A stretch of DNA of 64,000 nucleotides, from contig JAEYQV010000132.1 of NCBI GenBank assembly GCA_023409835.1, positions 37,096 through 101,095 of the forward strand, read 5' to 3'. Position numbers and translations under genes: made by a program. The stretch comes from Bacillota bacterium. GTDB lineage: Bacteria; Bacillota; Clostridia; Lachnospirales; Lachnospiraceae. A model generated the notes under the pieces. The model was not told the origin of the DNA and did not search any database. It worked only from the letters and a program-made list of their open reading frames with translations. Positions 27,281 through 39,800 of this stretch are shown in pieces. Within the stretch, counting starts at the first letter, position 1; each line of letters begins with the position of its first letter.

Positions 27281-27907
27281 ATGAAGTTATTATTAATTGA
27301 TGATGATAAGCTGGTTTGCTCCTCACTTAACATCATCCTCTCAGCAGATCCGGAGATTACTGTGGTAGGAATGGGCCACTCCGGCAAGGAAGGGCTCGAG
27401 CTGTACCGAAAACTCAAGCCGGATGTGCTTCTTATGGATATTCGTATGGAGCTTATGAGCGGACTGGAGGCCGGCGAGAGGATTCTTGCCGAATTCCCCG
27501 AGGCACGTATTCTGTATCTGACCACCTTCCTCGATGATGGTTATATCATCCGCGCTCTGCGTATCGGTGCAAAGGGCTATATGCTGAAGCAGAACTTCGA
27601 CTCTATTCTTCCGGCCTTAAAGGCAGTACATATGGGGCAAAATGTTTACGGAGACGAAATCATAACAAATCTCCCCCGCCTGATCGGGAAGGCGAATGAG
27701 GACAGGGACTTAAACCGCTACGGCATAACCGAGAAGGAATATGATATCATAACAAAGATTGCAGAGGGCCTGTCCAACAAGGAGATATCCGATCTGCTGT
27801 TTCTAAGCGAAGGTACCATCCGTAATAATATCAGTACCATCCTGGAGAAGCTAAGCTTAAGGGATCGGACCCAGATTGCGATCTTCTACTATAAGAACCT
27901 CCAATGA
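27281..27907 (+). CDS. NarL/LuxR-type response regulator
   Basis: 208 residues. The receiver domain has the acidic pair DDD (7-9), phospho-acceptor Asp53 (LLMDIRM) and Lys near 102 (KGYMLKQ). The LuxR-type helix-turn-helix near 145-205 contains GLSNKEISDLLFLSEGTIRNNISTILEKL. The ATG at 27281 has GGGAGG eight bases upstream and is preferred over the GTG at 27275. It is the partner of the preceding kinase. The ABC exporter nearby is a possible target by analogy, but is not adjacent to a shared promoter. Confidence 0.93.
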   Translation: MKLLLIDDDKLVCSSLNIILSADPEITVVGMGHSGKEGLELYRKLKPDVLLMDIRMELMSGLEAGERILAEFPEARILYLTTFLDDGYIIRALRIGAKGYMLKQNFDSILPALKAVHMGQNVYGDEIITNLPRLIGKANEDRDLNRYGITEKEYDIITKIAEGLSNKEISDLLFLSEGTIRNNISTILEKLSLRDRTQIAIFYYKNLQ

Positions 27908-27926
27908 CAATGTTTTCCCATATATA

Positions 27927-28033
27927 AAAAAACCTCCTGGCGGGTATGTAATGGTATGCATCCTTCGATTACAGCTTTATTATCTCACTGTCTCCTTAAG
28001 GAAGCACATCACATAGACCTGTCAAGAGGTTTT
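27927..28033. terminator. Possible long-loop terminator between convergent genes
   Basis: AAAACCTC (27929-27936) and GAGGTTTT (28026-28033) are complementary with A/T runs outside, but are separated by about 90 bases. The region could terminate both the response regulator and hemerythrin genes. Evidence is weak. Confidence 0.35.
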
Positions 28034-28048
28034 ATCATGTATCTTATA

Positions 28049-28438
28049 TTATTCCGCTATTAGCTTATCCTTCTTAAAGATATGCTCTATAAGCCAGTTA
28101 GTCAAAAACTCAAGAAGCTCCAATAGGGATTCCTTCTGATTCTCATCAATATCCTCAGCCTTATATTCATTCAGCTTCTCGATAAAGTCCGCATGAGAAA
28201 CCTTCTGTGAAAGGAGTCTCTTGTAACCGATGCTTATCATATACTCTTCTTCATGATCAAAATGATACTTGGTATAATCCTTTAACTCATTAATCACTTC
28301 TACGATATAGTCGTACTTGTCAGGTATAAACTCATTCATTAACAGCTCATAGGCTCTGTTTGCTATATCAAACAGCTTGGAATGCTCTTGGTCAATAAAA
28401 TCAATACCTGTATAATACTCTGGTTTCATTTCATACAT
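28049..28438 (-). CDS. Bacteriohemerythrin
   Basis: 129 residues, four-helix bundle with the di-iron ligands in the standard spacing: His19 (DQEHSKLF), His59 and Glu63 (YHFDHEEEYM), His82 (VSHADF), His119 and Asp124 (WLIEHIFKKD). It binds O2 reversibly and in anaerobes is thought to scavenge or sense oxygen. The ATG at 28438 lies six bases behind GGAGGG. It has its own promoter (28488-28516), so it is probably not part of the large operon behind it. Confidence 0.93.
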   Translation of the reverse strand: MYEMKPEYYTGIDFIDQEHSKLFDIANRAYELLMNEFIPDKYDYIVEVINELKDYTKYHFDHEEEYMISIGYKRLLSQKVSHADFIEKLNEYKAEDIDENQKESLLELLEFLTNWLIEHIFKKDKLIAE

Positions 28439-28487
28439 AATCATCCCTCCATGTCATTCTTTGTTATATTATGTCTCTATAGAAAAG

Positions 28488-28516
28488 ATTTTAGCACATT
28501 ATAAACTCTTATTCAA
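28488..28516 (-). promoter_or_regulatory. Sigma-A promoter of bacteriohemerythrin
   Basis: TTGAAT (28511-28516), 17-base spacer, TAAAAT (28488-28493) on the minus strand, about 50 bp ahead of the start codon. Confidence 0.65.
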
Positions 28517-28562
28517 GGTCTGACTCTGATGCAAATTTATGAACAAATTCAAAATCCTGTCG

Positions 28563-30812
28563 CTACCATATCTTATTCTCACCGGCTCTGGGACCATAGG
28601 TATAATTTTCATATTCCTTTATCGGTAAAGGATCAGAGAAAACAAAGCCCTGAATCATATCACAGCCCAGCTCCTGAAGCATTTTAGCCTGGGCCTTATT
28701 TTCAACGCCTTCCGAAACAACCTTTATGTCCAGACGCTTAGCCATGTCTATAATACTTTTGATGACGTTCTTGCCGCGGTCGGTTTTCTCCGCTCCAAGC
28801 AGGAACTTCCGGTCCAGCTTCAGCTCATCCACATGAACATTATACAGGGTATTCATGGAGGTTGTTCCGGTACCGAAGTCATCCATGGATATGAGGAAGC
28901 CATACTTCTTTAAGCGTTCCATCAGGGCAGCCAGGCGTTCCACATTATCCGATACGACTTCTTCCGCTATTTCCAGCTGAATCAGATTCGTCGGTATCCC
29001 ATATTTTTCTCGAACCGCTATGATGTTATCAATGAAGTTATCGTCAAACAGATTAAGTCTCGATATATTGATGGATAACGGTAATGGACGATATCCCTTA
29101 CTGATCCATTTTTTCAGCCTTTGGCATAAGGTCTCCAGAATATACATATCCAGCTTAACAATAAAACCATTCTTTTCAAAAACTCCGATAAATCTACCCG
29201 GATACATCAAGCCCTTGTCCGGATGCATCCAACGGACCAAAGCCTCTGCTCCGACCTGTGTACCGGTATGAAGGCTGTATTTTGGCTGAAGATATACCAG
29301 AAATTCCTTTTCCTCCAACGCTATGTTCATGTGATCTTCAATTTCTTTTTCATCCACCATACGATTTTGCATGGCGCCACTGTAATACTCATAGGGCTGC
29401 TTCTTATCATTCTTGATCTGCTGCAAGGCATGGCTGGCACGACTGATCATCATTTCAACCTCTGTGTTTTTCTCTTCAATACAGTAAATACCGTAATGAA
29501 GTCTGAGCTCATACTTTTCCTTCTTCCTCTCCTTCTCATCAAAGGTGTCGATTTTCATGTCAAGGTAGTTAATCCGATTGGTCAGTTCGTCCTTGCTGTG
29601 GAAATTAAGCAGAAGAGCGAAGTTATTTGTATTAAGACGGCAGAATGCTTCATCTGATTTAATATTCTCCTTAAATATCTTAGAGATATACTTCAGTATG
29701 TTATAGCCCTCCTGTGCGCCAAAAAACTCCTGGATATAATCAAACCGGTCAATGGCCGCTACGATAATCGCATAGTTTTCTGCGGAGTTTTTATGTAGCA
29801 ATGCTATAGTCTCTACACGGAAGCGGTTAAGGTTCATACTGTCTGTTATCTCATCATGATATGCAAGCTTCTCAATACTTCGTCTTCGCAGGCTTTCCTG
29901 TATCGAAATAAAAACCAGTACAGCAGCAACCAAATACGCAGAAGCCAATAAAACCAGCGTTGTGATTGTGTCCTCCTGCTTCTCCTGATAGAGAGAAAGC
30001 AGCTGTTTCCTGGGAAGCGTTACCATAATACCTGCACCGACAAGATTCTTTACTCCATTATAGCTTATAAAGCCCGTATTCCCGGATAGAATTGCTTCCT
30101 GCAGCATCGACTTCCCCTGCTCAATTGTCTGTGCAATCTTATTGTAGGAGACGTCATTTTCCGGGAGGAGTGATAGGAAGTCAGGCCCCTCTGTAGCTTC
30201 CTCCGAGAGCTGCATTGCAATCGTTCCATCCCTCTTAAGAAGATAAATACTCTCCCTCCCCCGGAAGGTATCCACCGATAGTACTCCCTTTAAGTAAGGC
30301 AGCTCCTTGGAAGCACGGATAACACCGGTAACAGCGCCCTCCCGACAAACCGGAACCGTGAAAAGAATTACGTCCTGATCACTGTTCTGATCAAATCCGG
30401 ATATAGCAATGGAGCTGTCACCCAATAATGCACGCTGGTAATAGGAACAGAAGTCCACCTTCTGTTCCTTTCCCTCCGAACTATATCCGTTTCCCTTCGT
30501 ATCACATAGAATGATGTCAGTCAGTTGCAGCTCTGACCTTATGTCATCCAGTGCAGCTGCAAGCGTTATATCCTTTTCCTTCAGATTCTCTTTTACTGCC
30601 ACCAGCTGCGTTAATACCCGTAAGGCATCCATATTACCTTCCAGCTCAAGCGTTAACCTCTGAGATAATTTCTCTGTTACATTCTGAAGCTGTGCTTCCG
30701 CATACTCCTCTTGTAAAAGGGCTTGCTGCTGGTTGGATTTGATTACAATAAGACTGACCACGCCAATCAATGTGGCACCTGCAATAATAGCAAATATGCT
30801 TCTTACTTTCAT
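28563..30812 (-). CDS. Membrane sensor with degenerate GGDEF and intact EAL domain
   Basis: 749 residues. Membrane helices at about 6-25 and 284-304 enclose an extracytoplasmic sensor of about 255 residues, resembling a Cache-type domain. The GGDEF signature is replaced by NTNNF near residue 394, so cyclase activity is unlikely. The EAL domain keeps EAL near 522, LEIAEE, DDFGTG, SEGVE and QGF, so it should hydrolyse c-di-GMP. The start codon overlaps the end of the 3647-residue gene by 4 bp (ATGA), so it is coupled to the ATPase-like operon as its last gene. It may adjust the c-di-GMP level in response to the state of the outside machine. Confidence 0.88.
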   Translation of the reverse strand: MKVRSIFAIIAGATLIGVVSLIVIKSNQQQALLQEEYAEAQLQNVTEKLSQRLTLELEGNMDALRVLTQLVAVKENLKEKDITLAAALDDIRSELQLTDIILCDTKGNGYSSEGKEQKVDFCSYYQRALLGDSSIAISGFDQNSDQDVILFTVPVCREGAVTGVIRASKELPYLKGVLSVDTFRGRESIYLLKRDGTIAMQLSEEATEGPDFLSLLPENDVSYNKIAQTIEQGKSMLQEAILSGNTGFISYNGVKNLVGAGIMVTLPRKQLLSLYQEKQEDTITTLVLLASAYLVAAVLVFISIQESLRRRSIEKLAYHDEITDSMNLNRFRVETIALLHKNSAENYAIIVAAIDRFDYIQEFFGAQEGYNILKYISKIFKENIKSDEAFCRLNTNNFALLLNFHSKDELTNRINYLDMKIDTFDEKERKKEKYELRLHYGIYCIEEKNTEVEMMISRASHALQQIKNDKKQPYEYYSGAMQNRMVDEKEIEDHMNIALEEKEFLVYLQPKYSLHTGTQVGAEALVRWMHPDKGLMYPGRFIGVFEKNGFIVKLDMYILETLCQRLKKWISKGYRPLPLSINISRLNLFDDNFIDNIIAVREKYGIPTNLIQLEIAEEVVSDNVERLAALMERLKKYGFLISMDDFGTGTTSMNTLYNVHVDELKLDRKFLLGAEKTDRGKNVIKSIIDMAKRLDIKVVSEGVENKAQAKMLQELGCDMIQGFVFSDPLPIKEYENYTYGPRAGENKIW

Positions 30813-33800
30813 TCCGCAGCCTCCCTTTGTTTCTTCAGAACCAGGTTACTAAACAACAATGCTATTCCTACAATAGCGAGTGAAATTAAAATATAACCGT
30901 ATATATTACTGTCACCGGGATGCTCAATATCTGCTTTTTGCTTTGCTTTGTAATCTATCATATGTCCGGAGCGCTCTACCTTCTCATTCACTGAGGTAAG
31001 CTCCTTATCCTCGCTGACCAGTAAATCCTTTTCCTCATATAGCAGATATTTCTGGTGCCCTGTATCATATACCGCAATGTACTTCTTAGTACGTCCGGCC
31101 TCCTTCTCTGTAAACTTGTTGCCCTTAGGGACCTCAGCCTCTTCTGTCTTATCGGCTTTCCCAGCCTCTTCCTTTCCGGAAGAACCCGATTTATCTCCCT
31201 TGATTTTCTCGTCCGATTTCTCCTCTGTAAGCTGCTTATCCTTATCCGCTTCGGCTTCTCCCTGCGCTAGCTTCGTATCGCTGTTATTCTTATCCTCCGG
31301 CCGAGTATCCTGTCCGTCGCCAGCCTTTGGCTCTGTTCCCTTCTCAGAGGCTTTCATTGCAGCCTCTAATTTGCTTACAAGACGATCTATTTCTGTTTGT
31401 GATAAACCGTTATCCTTTCGTTCGTTGATCAGCTTCAGAAGCTCTGCGTATTCTGCTCCGGTCGCACCATAGGTTTCAACAACCTCAATTATCGCCAGGA
31501 TGGAGGCTATATCCATCGCCATCCCCTGCTCCAAGATCTCCGTCACACTTAAGGCTTCGCTTCCCGTAAGCAGGGACTCTTCCATAGAACTCTCCGCTTG
31601 ATTGACGAGGGCTGCAGCGGAAGCATCAGATACCGTACCTGTTCCGGCCGGAGTACCCTGAGCCGCATTATTTGCTACTATAGTACCGTCATCCAGTACA
31701 AAGGTACTTTCCACATATACCGGAACTGTTCCGGCTTCAGGGACAAGCGCAGTCTCTTCTGCAGAAACCGCCTCACCTCCTACCAGGTTGACCCCGCTGA
31801 CCTCCTCCCATCCGATATCTATGAGGTTCGTTTTAAAGTCCATCGCTTCGACATACAGCGTTGCAAAATTGGTCATGGAGATATTGGAGGATCTCTGTTT
31901 ACTGCCGGCTATATCCTGCAGGGTTGTCGTCGTGCCTCTGATACTGTCAATCGGCAGCAGCTCACCGGTAATATAATTAAAGCCTGCTACCGCTCCGTCA
32001 TAATAACGTACCAGCAGAATATGATTCGTACTATTCATATTGTGTGTCATATACTGGATATCCTGGTTATCAAATTCCTCCGGGATATTCAGCATACTGT
32101 CTGTCATATCGGTTATGGTTCCGTCAGCGGATAGAACAGAACAATACTTGCTTCCGTTATAATTCTCGAGAATCAGACTGTCCGGTATCATGGACAGAGT
32201 TGATGATACCACGGATAGCTCCCCGTTCTTAACATACATACGGAACTTATCACGATATACACCGTTCACTAAGGAATATCCCTGAAAGGTCTGTATCCGG
32301 TAGCCGTCATATTCAAAGTGATATAACGGTACGGTTTCCTTTACCAGCTCAATCTGATGAATTGTTCTGATCTGTTCTCCTGTTTCAACATCAATAACAG
32401 TTCCATAGACATCAATTCCATGTCCTGCATACAGATTCAGGTATTGTCCTGTGATCGGCTGACTGCTGCCTTCTATTGTATTAGCCGTCAGATAATAATA
32501 ATCGGTATTCCAGGTCATCACATTGCGGCTGATATCCTCCGGCCATAAGCTATAGCTTAGCTCTTCCATGCCCTCCGTAATCACAATCGTAAGCTCTGTC
32601 TTATAATCATATTGGATTGTGAAGGTTCTCCGATCCACCGGGTGCGAAACTACCTCCACATCATTGGCAAATATCTTAAACTCTGCTTCCGGATTAACCT
32701 CAGTAAATTCTAAGTTAAACTGATCCGCATCGACTGCATAGAATTCTACTCTGGGCAAGGCCTCGGAAACAGGGCTAAACATTGACCGTTTCTTTACTAC
32801 CGAAGCCCCACTCCCGGGAATCGGTATTCCTCCGTCATAGGTTTCAAATTTATATACATACAGCCCCTCCGAATCCAGAAGTGCACGCCCGTCCCCGCCA
32901 TTAGCCATATAACCCTCCTGGTAGGGAAGAATTCTTATGGCGCTGTCAATATCATAGCTATTTGTTGGCACTCCGGTCAGGTATGGCATATAACCGCGGA
33001 CCAGTCCGTTATAGTTAAAATACCGGGTCTTATAATTGGAGGCTGTTGTTCCTGCATCCGTATTCCAACCCAGCTGATCTGTATAGGTTGATCTTAGCTT
33101 TAGCTCCGCTGTCGTAGTCAGACTGATATCGTCCTTCAGTAAGAGGGTCGGATTGGCCTGATAATAGTTCGTTGCTTTCTGATATCCGCTGCCGAAGGTA
33201 ATGGTAGCATCCTCATAGACCAGACAGTCAGTAAGTGCTCTGGCATCCCCGGTGTTTTTATTCATAAAGAAGCCGGCACGGCCATTTTGTGTAGTAGCTA
33301 CAACATTACCTCCAACCAATAGCCCTTGATTCACATTATACAAGTCCTGCTTCATCCTGCCGACAATTCCGCCGACGTAATCCGGTGCCGTTACCGTTCC
33401 CAGATAATACAGATTAATAAAATATGGCGTTTCACTGACACTATAAAGATTGGTGGCCTCAACACTACCGGCAATTCCCCCGGCATTAGCCCTGGTGGCT
33501 GTTACATTACTATTGCTGTAACAGCTCTCAATATAAGCTCTCCAATGATCTCCTACAATTCCTCCGACATTCTCTGCTCCGTAGATTTCACAGTTCTGTG
33601 TCCCCGAAGCGATTAAGCGGTAGGAACCGGTATTATAGGAAGAAAGCTCCGTTCTTGCAACGAGTCCACCAACCGCAACCGCTCCAAAGGAGCCAATCCG
33701 ACTGTTAACCACCAGAGAATTCGCGATAGAGATTGTTCTTCCGCTGATTCCCCCAATTCTGGTATTGTTATTACCCGTAAAGCTCGCCACCGACCATGAC

Positions 33801-36800
33801 GAATTCCTTTGCGAGGTTGTCAAATATCTCAAGGCCCCAACCGCTTCCATATATACAGTCAGTTTTCCCTGATCGGAGGTCTTTGTGAGGAGCTCCTGAT
33901 AATAAGCAATCCTATCGTTGACATTCCTTTGGAAAACCTGGTTACCTGTATCCAGCGTCATTCTGTCATATACACTGCCAATGGTGGAATCTGTTACATA
34001 CCCATAATAACAGGAGCCATTGCCGGTGAGACCCCCGATATAATACAAACCATATACATAGGCATTCCGTACCTCTGCCCTTTGAACAACACCCTGGCCT
34101 GCAATTCCTCCGACATAAGCACCGGTGCCGGTGACAAATACCTGATGAGCAAGAGTCTTGTACTTGTCATTATCCTGACTCGACAAGGAGCTATCCCCCT
34201 GGGTACTACCCAGACCTACTACCCCACCGGTATAGGAATTACCGACTACCACAGCATTTTTGATGCTGCAGTTACCAAAGACATTGCTTAGAGAGGTCGC
34301 ATTTGCGGAACCGATGATACCTCCCACATAGCTATAGGAGCCGTTCGTAGAATAGACTACCGCATGATTCACATTAATATTCCATAGGTATCTTCCTTCC
34401 TCCTGGATACCGATGATACCTCCGGTATATTCTCTTCCCTGAACGACGATCTCCTCTGCCCTCGTATCATAAACGCCCCCGGAGCCGGAGAGTCTTCCGA
34501 TTAGTCCTCCGACCGCCCTCTTCGCCGGTACGGTCCCGTAGGTTCCATATACCGTAATATTGGACAGCTCTATTTGATAATTCATACCATAGGATAAACC
34601 GACAATGCCGACGTAGGCACTGTTATAGGCCTTTACCTCTGTATTGGTAAAGCTTACATGGTGGATATCACCTGTTACAGCCTCTAGCAGACCAAAACCG
34701 TTCACAGAATCAGAATAACCGGCGGAAGGCTTGTTATAGCTGATATCCTCAAAATCCAGATAGCTGATATTGCCATAGGCCGCCTTGACCAGAGCTTCAC
34801 TGTTGTTCATGTCTATGCCCTTGATCTTGAAATAGTGATCCTGTTCCAGGTTTGCACCCATCAAATGGTTTACGATGAGGCCTGTAGCCGCTTGACCCTT
34901 ATAGACCTCGGAAAAATCGATATCTCCCGTAATCTGAATGTTAAAGCGCTTCCGTCCGAAGTTCTCCTTAGACAGCAGGGTATTCCATTCATCAGCTGAA
35001 CTGATCTTAAAATATTGCGGTAGTATACCAACACTATAATAGGACTCCTGCATCTTTGGATCCGGTGCTGCACCAAGGGTATAGCTCAATCCCGTCAGAT
35101 AATATGCATCATAATACCCTTCGATCTCCAAAATATATTTCAGTATGGTTCCTGTCTGTGTTCTCGTAATCGTGACAGCCTCCTCAGGGTCGGCAAGGGC
35201 AGCAGCCATTAAACCGTTGAATACTGCTCCGGTTACTGTAAGCTCCGGTGAGTGCTCTGTGACGATCTGAACCACGTAGATATTACCGGTGGAATAATTT
35301 TTACTTGTAATTTCAGTCACCTTAATCGGTTCCTGCAACAGATGATAATCCTGTTGATAGGGCAGCAGTGTACCGTTGTCCACAAAGCTTAGCTTCGGTA
35401 AAATTCCCTGCTTCTGTTCTGCACTGTTACGGACAAACGAAGGATCCCAATAGAGAAGGCCGTCCCGTTCATAGGTTTCCTGATTGCACAGTGTATCATA
35501 GGTTAACAGCTCCGGATCATTGGTAGTAAGCTTACCGTTCAGAATGGAATACTCGTAAGCATATATCCTGCCTGTTGAATATTTTCCGTAGCCATAGAAC
35601 CGGCCGGTTTCCCTTGGATTCGGAAGGCTCGTTGATGTATTCCCGAGAACCAGACCGTTTTCCTCCAGCTCTCCGTTCTCTACCGGACAAAAGCCGATTA
35701 CTCCTCCGCTCCGTTCCGTTATCGAAGTAATATCCACATCTACATAATAGTCCTTAAGCATATAACGGCTGGATTCTGAATTGGTATAGGTATCAATTGC
35801 ACCAATCAGGCCACCAACATTTTTATATACGGTATCGATCTTACCATTGATCACATAAACATTATGTATATCGGCGCTGGCACGGGCAAAACCCAATAAT
35901 CCGCCTACCCCGCCGCAATCCCCGGCAGCATGAACGGTAATATCAAGTCCATCCACATAGCAATTCAGAATTGTACCATTGGCATAAATTGTATTGCTGC
36001 TGGACTGGCGGTGCTTCCCGGCAAGACCTCCGACATATTGGGTGTAATTTCCGTCTGCTGTAGTATTGATCCTGATGTCATGGGCGGAGGAATTTGCAAT
36101 AGTCCCTCCGTATATCTCGGCTGCAATTGCACCACAATGCTCATAGCTTACTGCCTCCATACCGATAACATGGACATTATCCACCAGAGAGCCTTCCAGC
36201 ATACGTCCGATAAAGCCCTTAAACTGACTGCTACCCCGGGTAGAATCGATGTCCTCAATGGTCAGATTCTTAATAGAACCCGTCAGCTTGCCGATGACAT
36301 ACCCGTAGGTACCGGTATCCGCACCACTAATCTTATGACCATTCCCATCCAGCTTTCCGGAAAAAGCATCCTTCCTAAAAGCATCCGCAGGTGAGGTGGA
36401 CATGGTGACATTTGCTGGAATTACCAATACCTTTGAATCTGCGAAATGAAAATCCAGGTCCGCTTCCAAACGATAATTCTGGGTATAATCATCCTTAATG
36501 GAGTACCATTCTTCTATTTTAGTAATAGGCTTATAAAACTCTGCATCAACGGTCGGCTCTTTTCCCGGTGCATACTCCATACTCCGCTCTATTCCACGGA
36601 AGCCTAAGGAGTAGTTAAAGCCGGTTATCTCATATTTAGAGAAATACTTTGTGACCTCCGGCTGTGTCAAACGTACAGTAACACGGTAAAACTCCCCGTC
36701 CTCCTCCTGCGAGATAATTTCTGTCTGCAGCCAGCGTACCCTGATGTCTGTCAATAAGAATTTGTTCGGATTATCCAGGGTGATTACTGCCTTGGCATAA

Positions 36801-39800
36801 TCCTGGCCCTGTTCCGTCACATGGGCATCAAGAATCTCCAGCTGATCCTCCTTAGTCAGCTTCGGAAGAGATATATTATCCTGGGAGGGCATAAGCGTCG
36901 GCCATACTACATGAGGATAATAGCCCCTTTGGACCGGCTCCAGATCGATTCGATTTCTCGTGGTGCTTCCCGAGGCATTTAAGATTCTGTCATACCAGGT
37001 TTCATCATACAGCAGCTGCTTTGCTATCAGGGTATTGTTTGTATTTCCGTATTTTTTGTCGGAATAGTAGAATATGTTTTTAGTATTACTTCCTACATAG
37101 CGATTTCTGTAGGCCGGTCCGAAGTCCTGTCTGATTTCGCCGCCATAATACACATCACCGACACTAAAGCAGTTTCGCATCAGGCCGTCATTGATGGCAA
37201 CCAGATTAAAGGCATAATCGTTCGCAGATTTTACTGCTCTGGTCTCAATATTAAGCAGGGAATATACGTTCTCGATCGTACCTGTCTGACGATTGACCGC
37301 AACAACACCACCCAGAACATTATTCGAGGAAAACTGTGCTTCCGTTATATTGATGCTGTCGGTCATCCGAATCGGCTCACCATACACGTAACCGTTGCGT
37401 ATCAAACCCTTATTATAGACGCAGACACCGGCAGATGTATTCGTGACTATCATGGAATCCGGAAATTCCACAACAAAATTTTCAATAATACCTGTCTCGT
37501 TATTCGTATGACAGATTACGCTCGTATCTGTTTTAAAGGTCTGGGCTACATTCCCATTATTACGTGATGCGAAAATATTAGAGATCAGGCCATAATTTAT
37601 GTATACAATCCGGTCAGCCTTTCTCTCCACATCAGAGCCCCAGCCGTCAACGTAGGTAAAGACCAGGTTCTTAAGGGAACCATAATATCCGAGGGTATGA
37701 ATCAGATAGGATGCGCTGTTATAGGTTAAGGTATGCCCTCTGAAATCCAGTTCTCCGTCAAAGCTGATGCCGTTGGTTATATTATTCCACCCCAGAGGGA
37801 ACTCGATATCCTTTAATACGTAATACTTTTTATCCAACCCATAACGGACATCCGCCAGCTCGTCCGCAGTACGGATGCCAAGGATTTCTTCTTCGGTAGT
37901 AAATTCCTCCTGGCTTAAGCTTATCTCGTAGTTATAAACAACTGCCCACAGCTCAAACCGGTAGGTGTGATGTCCCTGCTCCACCTCATAATAAAAGTCT
38001 GTATCACAAAGCCGGTCTTCACCGTTAAATATCTTTTCGTCCACCAGAGTCAAGGTTTGGTCCGGGGCAACCTGATACATGTTCAAAGTATAGGTACCGT
38101 TCTCATTTTTTATCCAGTCATGCCGTCTTGTATCCACCCAGATATTATCCTTATAGATCTTGAGCTTATACGACGGAATGCTTCCCAGCTCCTCCTTCGG
38201 GTCTCCAACCCTCACATTAATATCAGCATAATAGCTTCCCTTCTTACTAACCTGTGCCTGATGGAAGCGAACCCCCCATAGACAATTGATTCCGCCGGAG
38301 CCGTTCACTGTAGAAGCTACAATATAAATGGTCTGTTTGCCTGTTAGAGTGGTTGTCTCCGGAAGAAGCTGCAGCTCTGTCCATCTACGGTATTCGGAAC
38401 CTCTGGTCAACTCTGTCAGACAGCTGGCAAAGGGTTGGGCACCGGGATTCTTATCCGGATCCACCAGATATAAATCGAAGTTCGTGGCACGGTTTACATA
38501 GGAATATCCTATCTGGAAGCTGTTCCACAGGGCTTGTCCGAAATCAACCTCCAGGCTGAACTTCGCCTTCACCTGGCTGTTGCTGCTGAAACGGTAATTC
38601 TGGTAAAGCGTGACTCTTGAGTTATAGCTCTTGATGTTTTTGGCAGGTATCTCAAGGGTTTGATTCAACCGCATATCATCCAAACCAAGCAGCTGGTTGG
38701 AGCCATAGACCGCTTCTTTGGTAGTTACCGTAAGGTATTGCTTTGTTTCAGATAGCTTGGAATAATAAATCTCATAATTCTTCCGGAAGGTACTCATATC
38801 ATAGCCGTTGTTATATTCCTTGGCAAAAAAACGGAAGGTATATTTCTTATCCCTCGTAAGCTTAGATACATCAATTGCGAATACCTTTTCCTTGGAGGGT
38901 ATTTCATATGTGGCAATCTGCGTATCCTTATCATCATATACGAATACTGTGACCGGATAAGCTACAATAGCATTGTCAGGATCGTTTACCTCTACACCGT
39001 ACAGCTTAATAAAGGTTGAGGATGCATAGATGGCTTCCATCTCAATCACCGGTGTTTTTTTCATCGTCATAAAGCTCTCAGGCGAATAATAGGTGCTGAT
39101 GTCACGGTACACCTGTGTTTCCTGTGTCCCCATGATTGCTTTCGGCTTTATGCTGATTTTATATTTTGTAAAGCTCTCCAGATGATCCACCGTAAACACA
39201 AAAGCGGTACTCTCTCCGGTAATATCATCCGTGGTCTTCAACAGTGCAATCTCTTCACCGGTCATGGAGACCAAACCATTATTAGGAGCTTGATCGGACG
39301 GTGCAGTAACCGGTCCGGCGGTTCCCTCCCTGTAATAATTCACCTGGATTCCCGTACCATCCGAAGTTTTATCCTTCGTAAAGGAAATGTCCAGAGTAGA
39401 GATTAAGTTAACCAGTCTGCTATCGGTCCGTTTGGTATCCAGGCTGATGACAAACTCAGCACCGTCCTCCAGTATCCGATTAACCTCAATTTGAAAGAAG
39501 GCATATCCCAGGGAAGAGATCGGCATAGTTGTAAAGCTCATCTCCCCAATGGTCCCATCCTCATAGATTCCCAGTCCGTTATTAATATCATAGTCACAAT
39601 ATACTCGTATCTTATATACCTCGTAATCCAGAAGATCCAAAAACTGTACGGTATTTATCTCCGCAGTGAGGGCATGGGCCTCCCCATGCTCCTTCTCTAT
39701 GATATAATTGCCGGCCTTATCCTTTACCGATACGGTTGAAGCTACCGGGTTATCCTTACTGTCAAAAAGGCTGAAGTATATGCTTCCCTCCTTCACCGCA

